From NCBI RefSeq assembly GCF_900107455.1, contig NZ_FNQB01000001.1:806001-870000 (forward strand): a DNA stretch of 64,000 nt, in the 5' to 3' direction. This stretch comes from Asanoa ishikariensis. Lineage in GTDB: Bacteria; Actinomycetota; Actinomycetes; Mycobacteriales; Micromonosporaceae. A model generated the notes under the pieces. The model was not told the origin of the DNA and did not search any database. It worked only from the letters and a program-made list of their open reading frames with translations. How positions within the stretch are numbered: the first letter of the stretch is position 1; each line of letters opens with the position of its first letter. Position numbers and translations under genes: made by a program. Positions 28,400-38,759 of this stretch are shown in pieces.

Positions 28400-29148
28400 G
28401 CCGTGCCCTCCAGCAGCTCAGAAAGGTCGCGCACGACAACGTCGGCGCCGTGTGTCTTGAGGTCGGCGCCATGGGTGCCACCCACCCGGTCAACGCCGAT
28501 CACGATGCCGAAGTTGCCGGCTCGACCGGCCGCCACCCCGGCGAGTGCGTCTTCGAAGACGGCCGCGTCCTTCGGCGCCACGCCGAGCAGCTCGGCGCCA
28601 CGCAGGAAGGTGTCGGGTTGTGGTTTCCCCGGGAGCTTCTCGGCCCGGGCGACGTTGCCGTCGACGCGAGCGTCGAGCAGGTCGCCGAGCCCCGTGATGC
28701 GCAGGATGTCGGGGGTGTTGGCGCTCGCCGAGACGACCGCGGTCTTGAGCCCGGCCTTTCGGGCCGCGCGCAGGTAGTCGACGGAGCCGTCGTAGACCGC
28801 GACCCCGTCTTCCTTGATCCGGCGGACCAGGATGACGTTCTTGCGGTTGCCGACGCCGTTGACGGTGTCGGCCTCCGGCGGGTCGTCCGGATCACCGTCG
28901 GGGAGGGTGATCCCGCGGGACGCGAGAAAGGTGCGTACTCCGTCGGCCCGGGTGCGGCCGTCGACGTATTTGGGATAGTCGGAATGGGGGTCGAAGGCCG
29001 TGAACGGCTCGCCGGTTCGCTCACTGCGCCGGCGAAGGAAATCGTCGAATGTCTCGGTCCACGCCGCGTTGTGAACGGTCGCAGTCTGCGTGAGTACGCC
29101 GTCCATATCGAACAGACAGGCGGTCACGTGATCGGGTAGCCCCAGCAC
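28396..29148 (-). CDS. Beta-phosphoglucomutase family HAD hydrolase
   Basis: 250 aa. The HAD nucleophile motif is LFDMDGVLT, motif II is VVSAS, and motif III/IV is KPQPDTF with [13 protein letters not shown]. The cap domain lies between. It isomerises beta-glucose 1-phosphate to glucose 6-phosphate, fitting the product of the GH65 enzyme that follows with a 4-bp overlap. The same HAD-GH65 pair is found in other actinobacteria, including mycobacteria. The pair forms a two-gene operon read leftward from the 29.2-kb intergenic region. Confidence 0.92.
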   Translation of the reverse strand: MLGLPDHVTACLFDMDGVLTQTATVHNAAWTETFDDFLRRRSERTGEPFTAFDPHSDYPKYVDGRTRADGVRTFLASRGITLPDGDPDDPPEADTVNGVGNRKNVILVRRIKEDGVAVYDGSVDYLRAARKAGLKTAVVSASANTPDILRITGLGDLLDARVDGNVARAEKLPGKPQPDTFLRGAELLGVAPKDAAVFEDALAGVAAGRAGNFGIVIGVDRVGGTHGADLKTHGADVVVRDLSELLEGTA

Positions 29149-29238
29149 GGGTCAAATCTAGTCGAACCCACCTACCGATGCTCATGCGCGCCCACTCCCC
29201 GGACAGCACGAAATTGATCATTGAATTCGCATTGTCAT

Positions 29239-29267
29239 TTGACATGTGACTGAGTCACACATATGTT
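29239..29267 (+). promoter_or_regulatory. Sigma-70-type promoter of the DUF3224-MarR pair (leaderless)
   Basis: TTGACA at 29239-29244 and TATGTT at 29262-29267 with a 17-bp spacer. Transcription would begin about 7 bp on, at or next to the ATG at 29274, so the mRNA is predicted to be leaderless. Confidence 0.8.
29245..29259. promoter_or_regulatory. Palindromic operator inside the promoter spacer
   Basis: TGTGACT-G-AGTCACA is a perfect 15-bp palindrome lying between the -35 and -10. A dimeric regulator bound here would block RNA polymerase. The co-transcribed MarR-family gene is the obvious candidate; binding is inferred. Confidence 0.75.
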
Positions 29268-29273
29268 GGAGAC

Positions 29274-29678
29274 ATGACCAAGATCGTGGAAACCAAGTTC
29301 GAGATCACCTCGTGGGACGAGAAGCCCTACCGCGAGTTCGACGACGGCCGGAAGTTCGCCCGCGCCGAGGTCACGCTGGCCGGCACTGGCGACGGATTGA
29401 CCGGCGGCTCGTTCGAGTCGCTGCTCTACTACCGGGCCGACGGCACCAGCGAGTACGTGTCGATCATGGAGATCACTGGGACGCTGGACGGCCGGTCCGG
29501 CAGCTTTGTGCTGCAGGGTGCGGGCACCTACGACGGGAAGGCCGCCCGGGTCGACGTGGCGGTGGTGCCCGGGTCTGGCACTGGTGAGTTGGCGGGCATC
29601 AGTGGGACGGCGGAGAGCGTGTCTACGCACGCTGACTACCCGCACATGCCGTTGACCATTCGCTACGAGTTGGCGTGA
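29274..29678 (+). CDS. DUF3224 family protein
   Basis: 134 aa. A small beta-barrel-like protein (EITSWDEKPYREFDDGRKFARAEV; LTGGSFESLLYYRADGTSEYV) of the DUF3224 type, whose structure class resembles allene oxide cyclase-like or lipocalin-like barrels. No enzyme function is established. Its ATG appears to be the 5' end of the mRNA. The MarR gene overlaps the stop by 4 bp, so the regulator and this protein are co-produced under a palindrome-controlled promoter. Confidence 0.85.
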   Translation: MTKIVETKFEITSWDEKPYREFDDGRKFARAEVTLAGTGDGLTGGSFESLLYYRADGTSEYVSIMEITGTLDGRSGSFVLQGAGTYDGKAARVDVAVVPGSGTGELAGISGTAESVSTHADYPHMPLTIRYELA

Positions 29679-30232
29679 GCGAGCTCGACCACCAGGCCAA
29701 TCTGCTCGGCGCGTTCGCGCTGGCGGTCGCCGATCGCACCGGGGCCGCGATGGCGGCCGCCGGCACGGCCGGGAACCCGACCACTGCGGCGGCGCTGTCC
29801 GCCCTGCTGCACTTCCTTGATCGGCCGTCGATCGATCAGCTTCGCCGGGTGTTGGGGTTGACCCCGTCGGGCGCGGTGCGGTTGGTTGATCGGCTGGCCG
29901 ACGCGGGCCTGGTGACCCGGGGTCCCGGTGATGACGGGCGGTCGCGGTCGGTGGCGCTTACTGTCGAAGGCCGTGCGGCCGCCGAACGCCTGTCGGCCGC
30001 CCGTGCGGAGTCCTTGCGGTCCACCTTGGCTGTCCTGTCGCCTGCCGAACGCTCCACACTGGACGCTCTGATTGGCCGGGTCATCGGCGGCATCGTTCAG
30101 GAGAAAGAGGGCGGCGCTTGGCTCTGCCGGCTCTGCGATCTCGCCGCTTGCGGTCGCGACACGGGTGCTTGTCCGACTGCCAACGCGGCGGCGGCCAAGT
30201 ATGGGGCTGAGGCGGTTCGTCGGGACGCGTAG
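29675..30232 (+). CDS. MarR family regulator with C-terminal cysteine cluster
   Basis: 185 aa, GTG overlapping the DUF3224 stop. The winged helix spans about residues 30-110 (LHFLDRPSIDQLRRVLGLTPSGAVRLVDRL, then DGRSRSVALTVEG). The C-terminal tail carries four cysteines spaced C-x2-C-x4-C-x6-C (LCRLCDLAACGRDTGAC). Such a cluster could bind metal or sense redox state. It probably represses its own operon through the palindrome at 29245-29259. The signal is unknown. Confidence 0.87.
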   Translation: MSELDHQANLLGAFALAVADRTGAAMAAAGTAGNPTTAAALSALLHFLDRPSIDQLRRVLGLTPSGAVRLVDRLADAGLVTRGPGDDGRSRSVALTVEGRAAAERLSAARAESLRSTLAVLSPAERSTLDALIGRVIGGIVQEKEGGAWLCRLCDLAACGRDTGACPTANAAAAKYGAEAVRRDA

Positions 30233-30297
30233 CCGGGGCTCTGCCCCGGACCCCGGCCGAGCTGCGGAGGCCCGCGGGGGCGGGGCCCGCCCCTTTT
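30233..30297. terminator. Tandem terminator hairpins
   Basis: First hairpin 30233-30249 (CCGGGGC-TCT-GCCCCGG). Second hairpin 30277-30293 (GGGGCG stem with CGCCCC), followed by TTTT at 30294-30297. This is a good intrinsic terminator after the MarR gene and before the convergent membrane-protein stop. Confidence 0.75.
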
Positions 30298-31219
30298 ACA
30301 GGTTTGCGATTGTTCTGATGATCTCTGCGTAGAAGTTGCCTTCGATCTCGCGGAACAGGGCGAAGGGGGAGTCTGGGTTGCCGAAGAACGGGCGTAGCGT
30401 CCAGGCGAGTTGGGTGCCTACGAAGCCGAACAGCAGGATCCAGATGTAGAGCAGGGTCATGCTTGCTGGGCGTTCTGTCGCTACGCCTGCTGGGCGGGCG
30501 AGTTGGTAGCGCTGTAGCGCTGGGTTCCAGACGTGGTGTTGGCCTGCCGGCGGGGCGACTAGCACCGGCAGCGCCGGGGCCGGGGCGGCTGCGGCGGCAG
30601 TGCCGTCGCCGTTGGCGATTGGCGCGCCCACTGTGACGGGCGTCTTCTCCTCGGCCGGCAGCGCGGCGGGGGCCGGCTTCTCGGCGACCGGCGCCGGCTC
30701 GGCGGGCTTCGCGGGGCTGAGCAGGCCGTGTGCGTGCAGGATCTGCATGCCGCCGGTCAGGAAGCGTAGGCCGACGATCGCCGACAGGGCCAGAATCGCC
30801 ACGTTGAGGAGCTTGAAGAAGCTGTAGTCGGCCGCCGTGATGCGGAAGAACAGGCTGATCGGCGCGAACGCCAACGCCAGCATCGCGGTCACCGTTACGG
30901 CCACCATCACCAGTGACACCGACTGCCTGACCGAGAGCCGGGCGCCGAAGACCAGGTTGAACAGGTAGAGCGTCGGCAGGCAGATGGCCAGCGTGACCAG
31001 GAACAGCAACGGCAGCTTGACCGCGGAGGTCAGCGCCATGAGCGGGCTGTGGAAGGCGCCGAGCACCGCCCCGTAGATGGCCAGCGCGACGGCCGAGCTC
31101 GCGAGCATCTGCACCGAGAGCCGGTTGAGGTCACGCTCGTCGACGATCTGCTGCCAGATGCTTCCGCGGTCGCGGAGGATCCGTTCGATGATCAGCAGAC
31201 CAGGGCTGTTTGCCGGCAC
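30296..31219 (-). CDS. Multi-pass membrane protein of unknown function
   Basis: 307 aa. Four or five hydrophobic helices occur in residues 35-170 (MLASSAVALAIYGAVLGAF; LLFLVTLAICLPTLYLF). A Pro/Ala-rich linker follows (about 175-245), then one more helix (MTLLYIWILLFGFVGTQLAW). The opening IERILRDRGSIWQQI resembles a group of bacterial membrane proteins sometimes labelled WH2 or Yip1-like; I do not trust those names. It stands alone between the MarR unit and the MsmK-type ATPase. Confidence 0.75.
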   Translation of the reverse strand: MPANSPGLLIIERILRDRGSIWQQIVDERDLNRLSVQMLASSAVALAIYGAVLGAFHSPLMALTSAVKLPLLFLVTLAICLPTLYLFNLVFGARLSVRQSVSLVMVAVTVTAMLALAFAPISLFFRITAADYSFFKLLNVAILALSAIVGLRFLTGGMQILHAHGLLSPAKPAEPAPVAEKPAPAALPAEEKTPVTVGAPIANGDGTAAAAAPAPALPVLVAPPAGQHHVWNPALQRYQLARPAGVATERPASMTLLYIWILLFGFVGTQLAWTLRPFFGNPDSPFALFREIEGNFYAEIIRTIANL

Positions 31220-31271
31220 GATGCCATCCTCTCTGGACTTACGTGGCGAGGACGCTAGACCACGGGTCGGG

Positions 31272-32579
31272 TCAGCGCCACCCCACGTCGATGCGGTCGC
31301 CGCGATCGTCGAAGAAGTGCAGTGCGTCCATGCGTACGGAGACCGACAGCGCGGTGCCGGCCTGCACGTTCGGGTACGGCGCGAGGCGGACCGCGAGCTC
31401 TGCCGCCCGCCGGTGGTGCCGGCCCGGATCGCTGAGCACGCTGGTGCGGCTGCGCGAGCCGCTGGCCTCCACCGCCGCCGGAGGGGTGGCGGCCCGGCTC
31501 TTCAACCGCTGCACCGCGTGCCCGAACCGGCGCAGGGCGCCGCCCTCGCCGGCCTGCTCGGTCGGCGCCTTGCCCATCTCGTCGACGACGACCGCGGTGG
31601 CGCCGATGTCGAGGAACGCCAGCGACTCGTGGCCGTGGTGCTCCAGGTAGCGGATCCGGCCCTGGAGCACGTCGCCCGGTGTGTTGGGCGCGACCGGGGT
31701 CAGCGCCTCCGCGCGCAGCCCGACCACGATGCGCTCCCCGTGGTAGTGCGCGACCGCCCGGGCCCGGATGTCGTCCCAGGGCAGGTAGAGCGCCTGGTCG
31801 CCGAGGTTGAGCGTGACGTATCGATCCAGGTGCACGTAGACCGACGCTTCCAGCAGGTTCATCCGCGGGCTGCCCAGGAACGCGGCGACATAGAGGGTCG
31901 CCGGGCGCCCGTACACCTGGGTCGGTGTGCCCACGTCCTGCAGCACGCCCTTGCGCATGATGGCGACGCGGTCGGCCATGGTGAGCGCCTCGGCCTGGTC
32001 GTGGGTCACGTAGATCGTGCTGACGCCGAGCTCGCGGACCAGGCCGGAGATCTCCGCGCGCAGCTCGGCCCGCAGGCCACTGTCCAGGTTGGACAGCGGC
32101 TCGTCCATCAGGAACAGGCCGGGCCGGCGGACGATCGCGCGGCCCATCGCTACCCGCTGGCGCTGGCCGCCCGAGAGCTGGTTGGGCTTGCGGGCCAGGA
32201 CGTCGCCGATGCCCAGCGCGCTGGCCACGTCGGCGACCCGCTCGCCGCGTGCCAAGGCCTCGACCTTCGACAGCCGCAGCGGGAAACCGATGTTGTCGCC
32301 GACCGACATGTGCGGGTAGAGCGCGAAGTCCTGGAACACCATCGCGATCCGGCGCTCGCGCGGTGGCAGGTCGTTGGCGAGGTCGCCGTCGAGCAGGATG
32401 GCGCCGGTGGTCGGGTCTTCGAGACCCGCGACCATGCGCAGCACGGTGGACTTGCCGCAGCCCGACGGGCCGAGCAGCACCATGAACTCGCCATCGTTGA
32501 CGTCCATACTGACGTTGTCGACCGCGATCGTTCCGTCAGGAAAGATCTTGGTGACGTCTTTGAGCGCGACGGTGGTCAC
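31272..32579 (-). CDS. ABC transporter ATP-binding protein, MsmK/UgpC type
   Basis: 435 aa. Walker A GPSGCGKST, signature LSGGQRQRVAMGRA, Walker B LFLMDEPLSNLD and switch THDQ are all present, followed by the C-terminal MOBP/TOBE regulatory domain of sugar importers. It is longer than usual: about residues 325-395 hold a basic, disordered insert (RLKSRAATPPAAVEASGSRS). The GTG at 32579 has GGAGGAG just upstream, so longer upstream starts were rejected. No permease or binding protein is adjacent, so it probably serves several sugar ABC importers as a shared ATPase. Confidence 0.9.
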   Translation of the reverse strand: MTTVALKDVTKIFPDGTIAVDNVSMDVNDGEFMVLLGPSGCGKSTVLRMVAGLEDPTTGAILLDGDLANDLPPRERRIAMVFQDFALYPHMSVGDNIGFPLRLSKVEALARGERVADVASALGIGDVLARKPNQLSGGQRQRVAMGRAIVRRPGLFLMDEPLSNLDSGLRAELRAEISGLVRELGVSTIYVTHDQAEALTMADRVAIMRKGVLQDVGTPTQVYGRPATLYVAAFLGSPRMNLLEASVYVHLDRYVTLNLGDQALYLPWDDIRARAVAHYHGERIVVGLRAEALTPVAPNTPGDVLQGRIRYLEHHGHESLAFLDIGATAVVVDEMGKAPTEQAGEGGALRRFGHAVQRLKSRAATPPAAVEASGSRSRTSVLSDPGRHHRRAAELAVRLAPYPNVQAGTALSVSVRMDALHFFDDRGDRIDVGWR

Positions 32580-32916
32580 CGTCTCCTCCCCAACAGTCGG
32601 TTCCCCGGTCAATGCGCCGACAAGTCCTCAGACGTCATGTCGCCCGCCGCGACATGACGTCTTCCGGTCACGACTGTGACGAGAGTTACTAGATAATCCC
32701 ATCGGGTAAACGTGCCATGTTCAGCCTGTGACAATCCGACTACGCGCATCGACGGCGGTAGTTCCACGGCCGACGCGGAGTCTCCGGTCGGCCGCGTTCT
32801 GTTGATCATGCCCGGGCGCATCGCTAAAAGATCTTCGTTTGTCAAGGGCCGGGACAACCGTTGACCCGCTCCGCTAGCCTCATCAGGCTGCGTGCACATC
32901 GAGCGAGGGAGCGGCG
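32580..32916. other. Divergent regulatory gap (337 bp)
   Basis: Lies between the MsmK-type ATPase (leftward) and a GT2 gene (rightward). It holds the long inverted repeat at 32630-32662 and an AT-richer stretch around 32685-32715, which on the minus strand offers TTTACC and TAACTC-like elements. A minus-strand open frame across it has poor codon structure and is not accepted. Confidence 0.5.
32630..32662. repeat. Perfect 14-bp inverted repeat in the ATPase leader
   Basis: AGACGTCATGTCGC (32630-32643) and its exact reverse complement (32649-32662) are separated by CCGCC. It lies 51-83 bp upstream of the ATPase GTG. It can be an operator for a dimeric repressor or a leader-RNA hairpin. Confidence 0.75.
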
Positions 32917-33834
32917 ATGCGACTGACGGTGGGCGTGCTCACCTACCGCAGCGCGGCCAACCTGCCGCCGCTGCTCGCGGCGCTGCCAGCCGGGCTGGCC
33001 GGCGTCGACGACTGGCGGCTGGTGGTGGTCGACAGCGGTTCCTTCGACGACACACTGACCGTCGCCAAGGACCTGGCCCCTGACGCGACCCTGGTGCAGC
33101 TCGACAGCAACCGGGGCTTCGCGGCCGCCGCCAACGCCGTCGCCGCGGTCGATCCTGACGCCGACGCGGTGCTGCTGCTCAGCCCCACCACCCGGCTGCG
33201 TCCGGGCTGCGCCGCGCGCCTGCTCACCGCGCTGGCCGAGCCCGGAGTCGGCATCGCGGTGCCTCGGCTGATCGGCCGCGACGGCGCCTACAAGACCTCG
33301 TTGCGCCGGCGTCCGACGCTCGGCCGGGCGGTCGCCGAGGCGGTGCTCGGTGGCAACCGGGCCAGCCGGCTCGGGCGCGGCGAGTTGATCGCCGACCCGG
33401 CGGGCTACGACCGGCAGACCCGGGCCGACTGGGCCACCGGCGCCGTGACGATGTTCAGCCGGGCCGCCCTGGCCGCGGCAGGGCCGTGGGACGAGTCCTT
33501 CTTCCTCTACAGCGAGGAGACCGAGTTCGCCCTCCGCGCCGCGGACCACGGCTTCCGGCTGGCCTTCGTGCCGGAGGCGGAGGCGGTGCACAACGGCGGC
33601 GACGCCCGCAACGTGCCGGCCCTGTGGGGCATCATGGTCGCCAACCGGGTCCGGCTGCACGCCATGCGGCACGGCCGTGCGGCCGGCACCGCGTACTGGG
33701 CCGCGATCACGCTCGGCGAGGCGATCCGTTCGATCCGTGACGGCAACCACCGTTACGCCACCCGCAAGCTGTTGCGGGAGCGCACGAGTCTGGTCAGTGG
33801 GCGTCCGGCGGGGGTTCCTGACCAGCTTCGCTGA
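32917..33834 (+). CDS. GT2 family glycosyltransferase (305 aa)
   Basis: GT-A domain of the rhamnosyltransferase/WbbL-like group: VGVLTYRSAANLPP, LVVVDSGSFDDT, FAAAANAVAAVDPDADAVLLLSP, and SEETEFALRAADHGFRLAFVPEAEAVH. ATG 32917 has GAGGGAG 6 nt upstream. The DxD motif is replaced by LLSPTT, as happens in metal-loose members. It is followed by treS after 54 bp without recognisable linkage in function. Donor and acceptor are unknown. Confidence 0.87.
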   Translation: MRLTVGVLTYRSAANLPPLLAALPAGLAGVDDWRLVVVDSGSFDDTLTVAKDLAPDATLVQLDSNRGFAAAANAVAAVDPDADAVLLLSPTTRLRPGCAARLLTALAEPGVGIAVPRLIGRDGAYKTSLRRRPTLGRAVAEAVLGGNRASRLGRGELIADPAGYDRQTRADWATGAVTMFSRAALAAAGPWDESFFLYSEETEFALRAADHGFRLAFVPEAEAVHNGGDARNVPALWGIMVANRVRLHAMRHGRAAGTAYWAAITLGEAIRSIRDGNHRYATRKLLRERTSLVSGRPAGVPDQLR

Positions 33835-33888
33835 CCGACCGGCGCTGTCACCCTGTGGCGAACCGGATTCGGCATTAGCGTGGGAAGC

Positions 33889-35702
<1,814 letters not shown>

Positions 35703-35706
<4 letters not shown>

Positions 35707-37022
35707 CATTGCCGTACGCCGACTGGCTGCCGCATCAGCGGTGGTATGCCGGACGCGGCCGGACTCTCCACAGTGTCACGCCCGTCGCGGTCACGGCGCT
35801 CCGCGAAGCGCTCGACCACGTGCTGCTCGACGTGGTCTACGAAGACGGCGGCAGTGAGCGCTACCAGGTCTATGTGGCCTGGGACGACGAGCCGCGCCCG
35901 GAGTTCGCCGGCACGGCCACGATCGGCATCGACCACGAGGCCGACCGCGCCGGCTTCGACGCCCTCTACGCCGAGACGGCCGCCCGCACGCTGCTGGAGC
36001 TCATCGACCAGGACGCCGTCGTCGGCCGGCTGCTGTTCCGGCGCGAGCCCGAGGCCAAGCTCCCGCTGGAGGCGCCGGCCCGGGTGGCCGACACCGAGCA
36101 GAGCAACACCAGTGTCGTGTACGACCGGGCGGCGATCCTCAAGGTGTTCCGCCGCGTGGTCCCCGGCATCAACCCCGACGTCGAGCTCAACGGCGTGCTG
36201 GCCCGGGCCGGCTGTCCCAACGTGGCCCAGTTGCTGGGCTCGGTGGAGAGCACGGACGAACGCGGTGAGCCGGTCTCGCTGGGCATGCTGACCGCGTACG
36301 CGGAGAACTCGGCCGAAGGCTGGGCGATGGCCACCACCAGCGTGCGCGACCTCTTCGGCGAGGCCGACCTGGCCGCCAACGAGGTGGGCGGCGACTTCTC
36401 CAGCGAGTCCTACCGGCTGGGCGAGGCGGTCGCCGTCGTGCACCGGACGCTCGCACACGAGCTGGGCAGCGAGACGGTCGACTTCCCGGTCGACCGGATG
36501 CTCACCCGACTCGCCCGCGCCGCGGACTTCGTGCCCGCGCTGGCGCCGCACGTCGACGCGGCGACCGCCGCCTTCCGGGCGGTCGGTGGCGAGCGGATGA
36601 CCGTCCACCGGGTGCACGGTGACCTGCACCTCGGCCAGGTGCTGCGTACGCCGAAGACCTGGCTGTTGATCGACTTCGAGGGCGAGCCCGGCCAGCCGGT
36701 CGAGGAGCGCCGCCGGCCCGACTCGCCACTGCGCGACGTCGCCGGCATGCTCCGGTCCTTCGAGTACGCGCCGCACCACCTGATCGTCGACCAGCCCGAC
36801 GACGCCCAGGTCGTCTACCGGGCGCGCGAGTGGGCCGACCTCAACCGCAACGCGTTCTGCGACGGCTACGCGAGCACCTCGGGCGAGGACCCGCGGAGCC
36901 GGGCGGCCCTGCTGGGTGCGTTCGAGCTGGACAAGGCGATCTACGAGGCGGCCTACGAGGCCCGATTCCGCCCGAGCTGGCTGCCCATCTCCCTACGCTC
37001 GGTGGCCCGCCTGCTGAGTTGA
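35703..37022 (+). CDS. mak: Maltokinase
   Basis: 439 aa. Phosphorylates maltose to maltose 1-phosphate with ATP. The APH-like kinase fold shows the catalytic loop [11 protein letters not shown] (about residues 305-315) and [11 protein letters not shown] for metal binding. The N-terminal cap ([18 protein letters not shown]) matches Pep2/Mak proteins. ATG overlaps the TreS stop. In some actinomycetes TreS and Mak form one complex or even a fused protein; here they are separate but coupled. Confidence 0.94.
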
Positions 37023-37028
37023 GCTAGC

Positions 37029-38216
37029 GTGGTCCGGGTGCTCGTCACGCTCGCCGTGGAGAACTACCGGTCACTGCGCCGGTTGGTCATGCCGTTGCGC
37101 CGGCTCAACGTGGTGACCGGCGCCAACGGGAGTGGCAAGTCGAGCCTCTACCGCACGCTGCGGCTGCTCTCGCACTCGGCTCGCAACGGCGCCGTGGCCG
37201 CGCTCGCCCGTGAGGGTGGGCTGCCGTCGACGCTCTGGGCCGGTCCCGAGGTGATCGGGCGCTCGGTGCGGGCGGGGGAGCACCCGCTGCAGGGCACCGT
37301 GCGCACCAAGCCCGTGGCGCTGCGACTGGGGTTCGCCACCGACTCGTTCGGCTACGCCATCGACCTCGGCATGCCGCAGTTGCCGGGTCACCGCGGCTTG
37401 TTCGCGCTCGACCCGGAGATCAAGTCCGAGTGCACCTGGTCCGGCCCGGTGCTGCGGCCGGGCACGCGGTTGACCGAGCGGACCAACGCGGCCGTCGGCG
37501 TGCGCGGACCCGACGGGAAATGGCAGGCCACCGAGCTCAAGCTGCGTCCGTACGACAGCATGCTCGCCGAGTTCGTCGATCCGGAACTCGCGCCGGACCT
37601 GATGCTGCTGCGCGAGCGGATCCGGTCCTGGCGCTTCTACGACCACGTGCGCACCGACGCTGACGCCCCGATGCGGACCGCGGTGATCGGCACCCGCACG
37701 CCGGTGCTCGGACCCGACGGCGCCGACCTCGCGCCGGCCCTGGAGACGATCCGCGAGATCGGCGACGGCGACGCCCTCGACGCCGCGGTCGAGCTCGCCT
37801 TTCCGGGCAGCCGGGTGGGCGTCACCGCGACCGCAGGCCGGTTCGAGCTCATGTTCAACCAGCCCGGCATGCTGCGCCCGCTGACCGCGGCTGAACTCTC
37901 CGACGGGACGCTGCGTTATCTGGCCTGGGTGGCCGCGTTGCTCACACCGCGGCCGCCGGAGTTGCTGGTGCTCAACGAACCGGAGAACAGCCTGCATCCC
38001 GAACTGATCCGTCCGCTGGCCGCACTGGTCGCGGGCGCGTCCAGCCGGATGCAGATCGTGGTGGTGACCCACTCGCGGGCCCTGGCGTCCGCGTTGGACA
38101 CCCATGCCGACGAGGCCGACCTCCAGTCGGTCGAACTGGCCAAGGACCACGGCGAGACGTACGTCGTCGGGCAGGGAAAGCTCGACGAGCCGCCGTGGCA
38201 CTGGCCGAAACGCTGA
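37029..38216 (+). CDS. RecF/OLD-like AAA ATPase
   Basis: 395 aa. An ABC-type ATPase head with Walker A GANGSGKSSL (about residues 31-40), an ELSDGTLRYLAW signature-like segment, and Walker B ELLVLNEPENSLHPEL. The coiled-coil arm is short, so it is a RecF-like single-chain ATPase (AAA_21) rather than an SMC. No TOPRIM nuclease follows, so it is not a Gabija- or OLD-type pair. GTG 37029 is 6 bp after mak; GTG 37038 is an alternative. Function is unknown; DNA repair or a stand-alone defence role are both possible. Confidence 0.82.
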   Translation: MVRVLVTLAVENYRSLRRLVMPLRRLNVVTGANGSGKSSLYRTLRLLSHSARNGAVAALAREGGLPSTLWAGPEVIGRSVRAGEHPLQGTVRTKPVALRLGFATDSFGYAIDLGMPQLPGHRGLFALDPEIKSECTWSGPVLRPGTRLTERTNAAVGVRGPDGKWQATELKLRPYDSMLAEFVDPELAPDLMLLRERIRSWRFYDHVRTDADAPMRTAVIGTRTPVLGPDGADLAPALETIREIGDGDALDAAVELAFPGSRVGVTATAGRFELMFNQPGMLRPLTAAELSDGTLRYLAWVAALLTPRPPELLVLNEPENSLHPELIRPLAALVAGASSRMQIVVVTHSRALASALDTHADEADLQSVELAKDHGETYVVGQGKLDEPPWHWPKR

Positions 38217-38230
38217 GGAAGGATGATCAC

Positions 38231-38755
38231 ATGAGTCTCGAACGACCCGTACCGCCCGATCCCTACGACCTCCTGCCGCCGAAGCCGGCGTTCACGCTGA
38301 CCAGCGACGACGTGACGGACGGCGAGCAGATGGCCGACACGTTCGCCGACCCGAGCGTCGGTGGCGCCGGCCGGTCGCCGCAGCTCTCCTGGTCGGGTTT
38401 CCCGGAGCACACCAAGAGCTTCGTGATCACCTGTTACGACCCGGACGCGCCGACGCACAGCGGCTTCTGGCACTGGGCGCTGGTCAACGTGCCCGTGTCG
38501 GTGACCTCGCTGGAGCAGGGCGCGGAGCCGCCGGCCGGCGCGTACGCCGTGCGCAACGACTACGGCACCAAGGAATACGGGGGCGCCGCGCCGCCGAAGG
38601 GCGACTACCCGCACCGCTACGTGTTCACGGTGCACGCGGTCGACGTCGAGCAGCTCGACGTCACGCCGGACGTGTCGCCCGCGGTGGTCAGCTTCAACCT
38701 CACGTTCCACGACCTGGCACGCGCGGTCATCCGGCCGACGTACCGGATCGTCTAG
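38231..38755 (+). CDS. YbhB/YbcL family PEBP-like protein
   Basis: 174 aa. Phosphatidylethanolamine-binding/Raf kinase inhibitor-like fold with the CYDPDAPTHSGFWHWALVN anion-binding site and YPHRYVFTVHAVD near the C-terminus. ATG 38231 is preferred, with AGGAAGG 7 nt upstream; a longer frame to 38195 overlaps the ATPase end. Cytosolic, with no signal peptide. The role in bacteria is unclear. It is convergent with dinB, the stops being only 4 bp apart. Confidence 0.92.
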   Translation: MSLERPVPPDPYDLLPPKPAFTLTSDDVTDGEQMADTFADPSVGGAGRSPQLSWSGFPEHTKSFVITCYDPDAPTHSGFWHWALVNVPVSVTSLEQGAEPPAGAYAVRNDYGTKEYGGAAPPKGDYPHRYVFTVHAVDVEQLDVTPDVSPAVVSFNLTFHDLARAVIRPTYRIV

Positions 38756-38759
38756 GGCC

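Noticed and set aside
32609-32899. A 96-aa minus-strand frame upstream of the MsmK-type ATPase
   Set aside because: It spans the long inverted repeat, lacks a ribosome binding site and family similarity, and the ATPase has a good start at 32579.
37029-38216. Gabija/OLD-type defence pair
   Set aside because: The RecF-like ATPase has no TOPRIM domain and no helicase partner next to it; the following gene is a PEBP protein.
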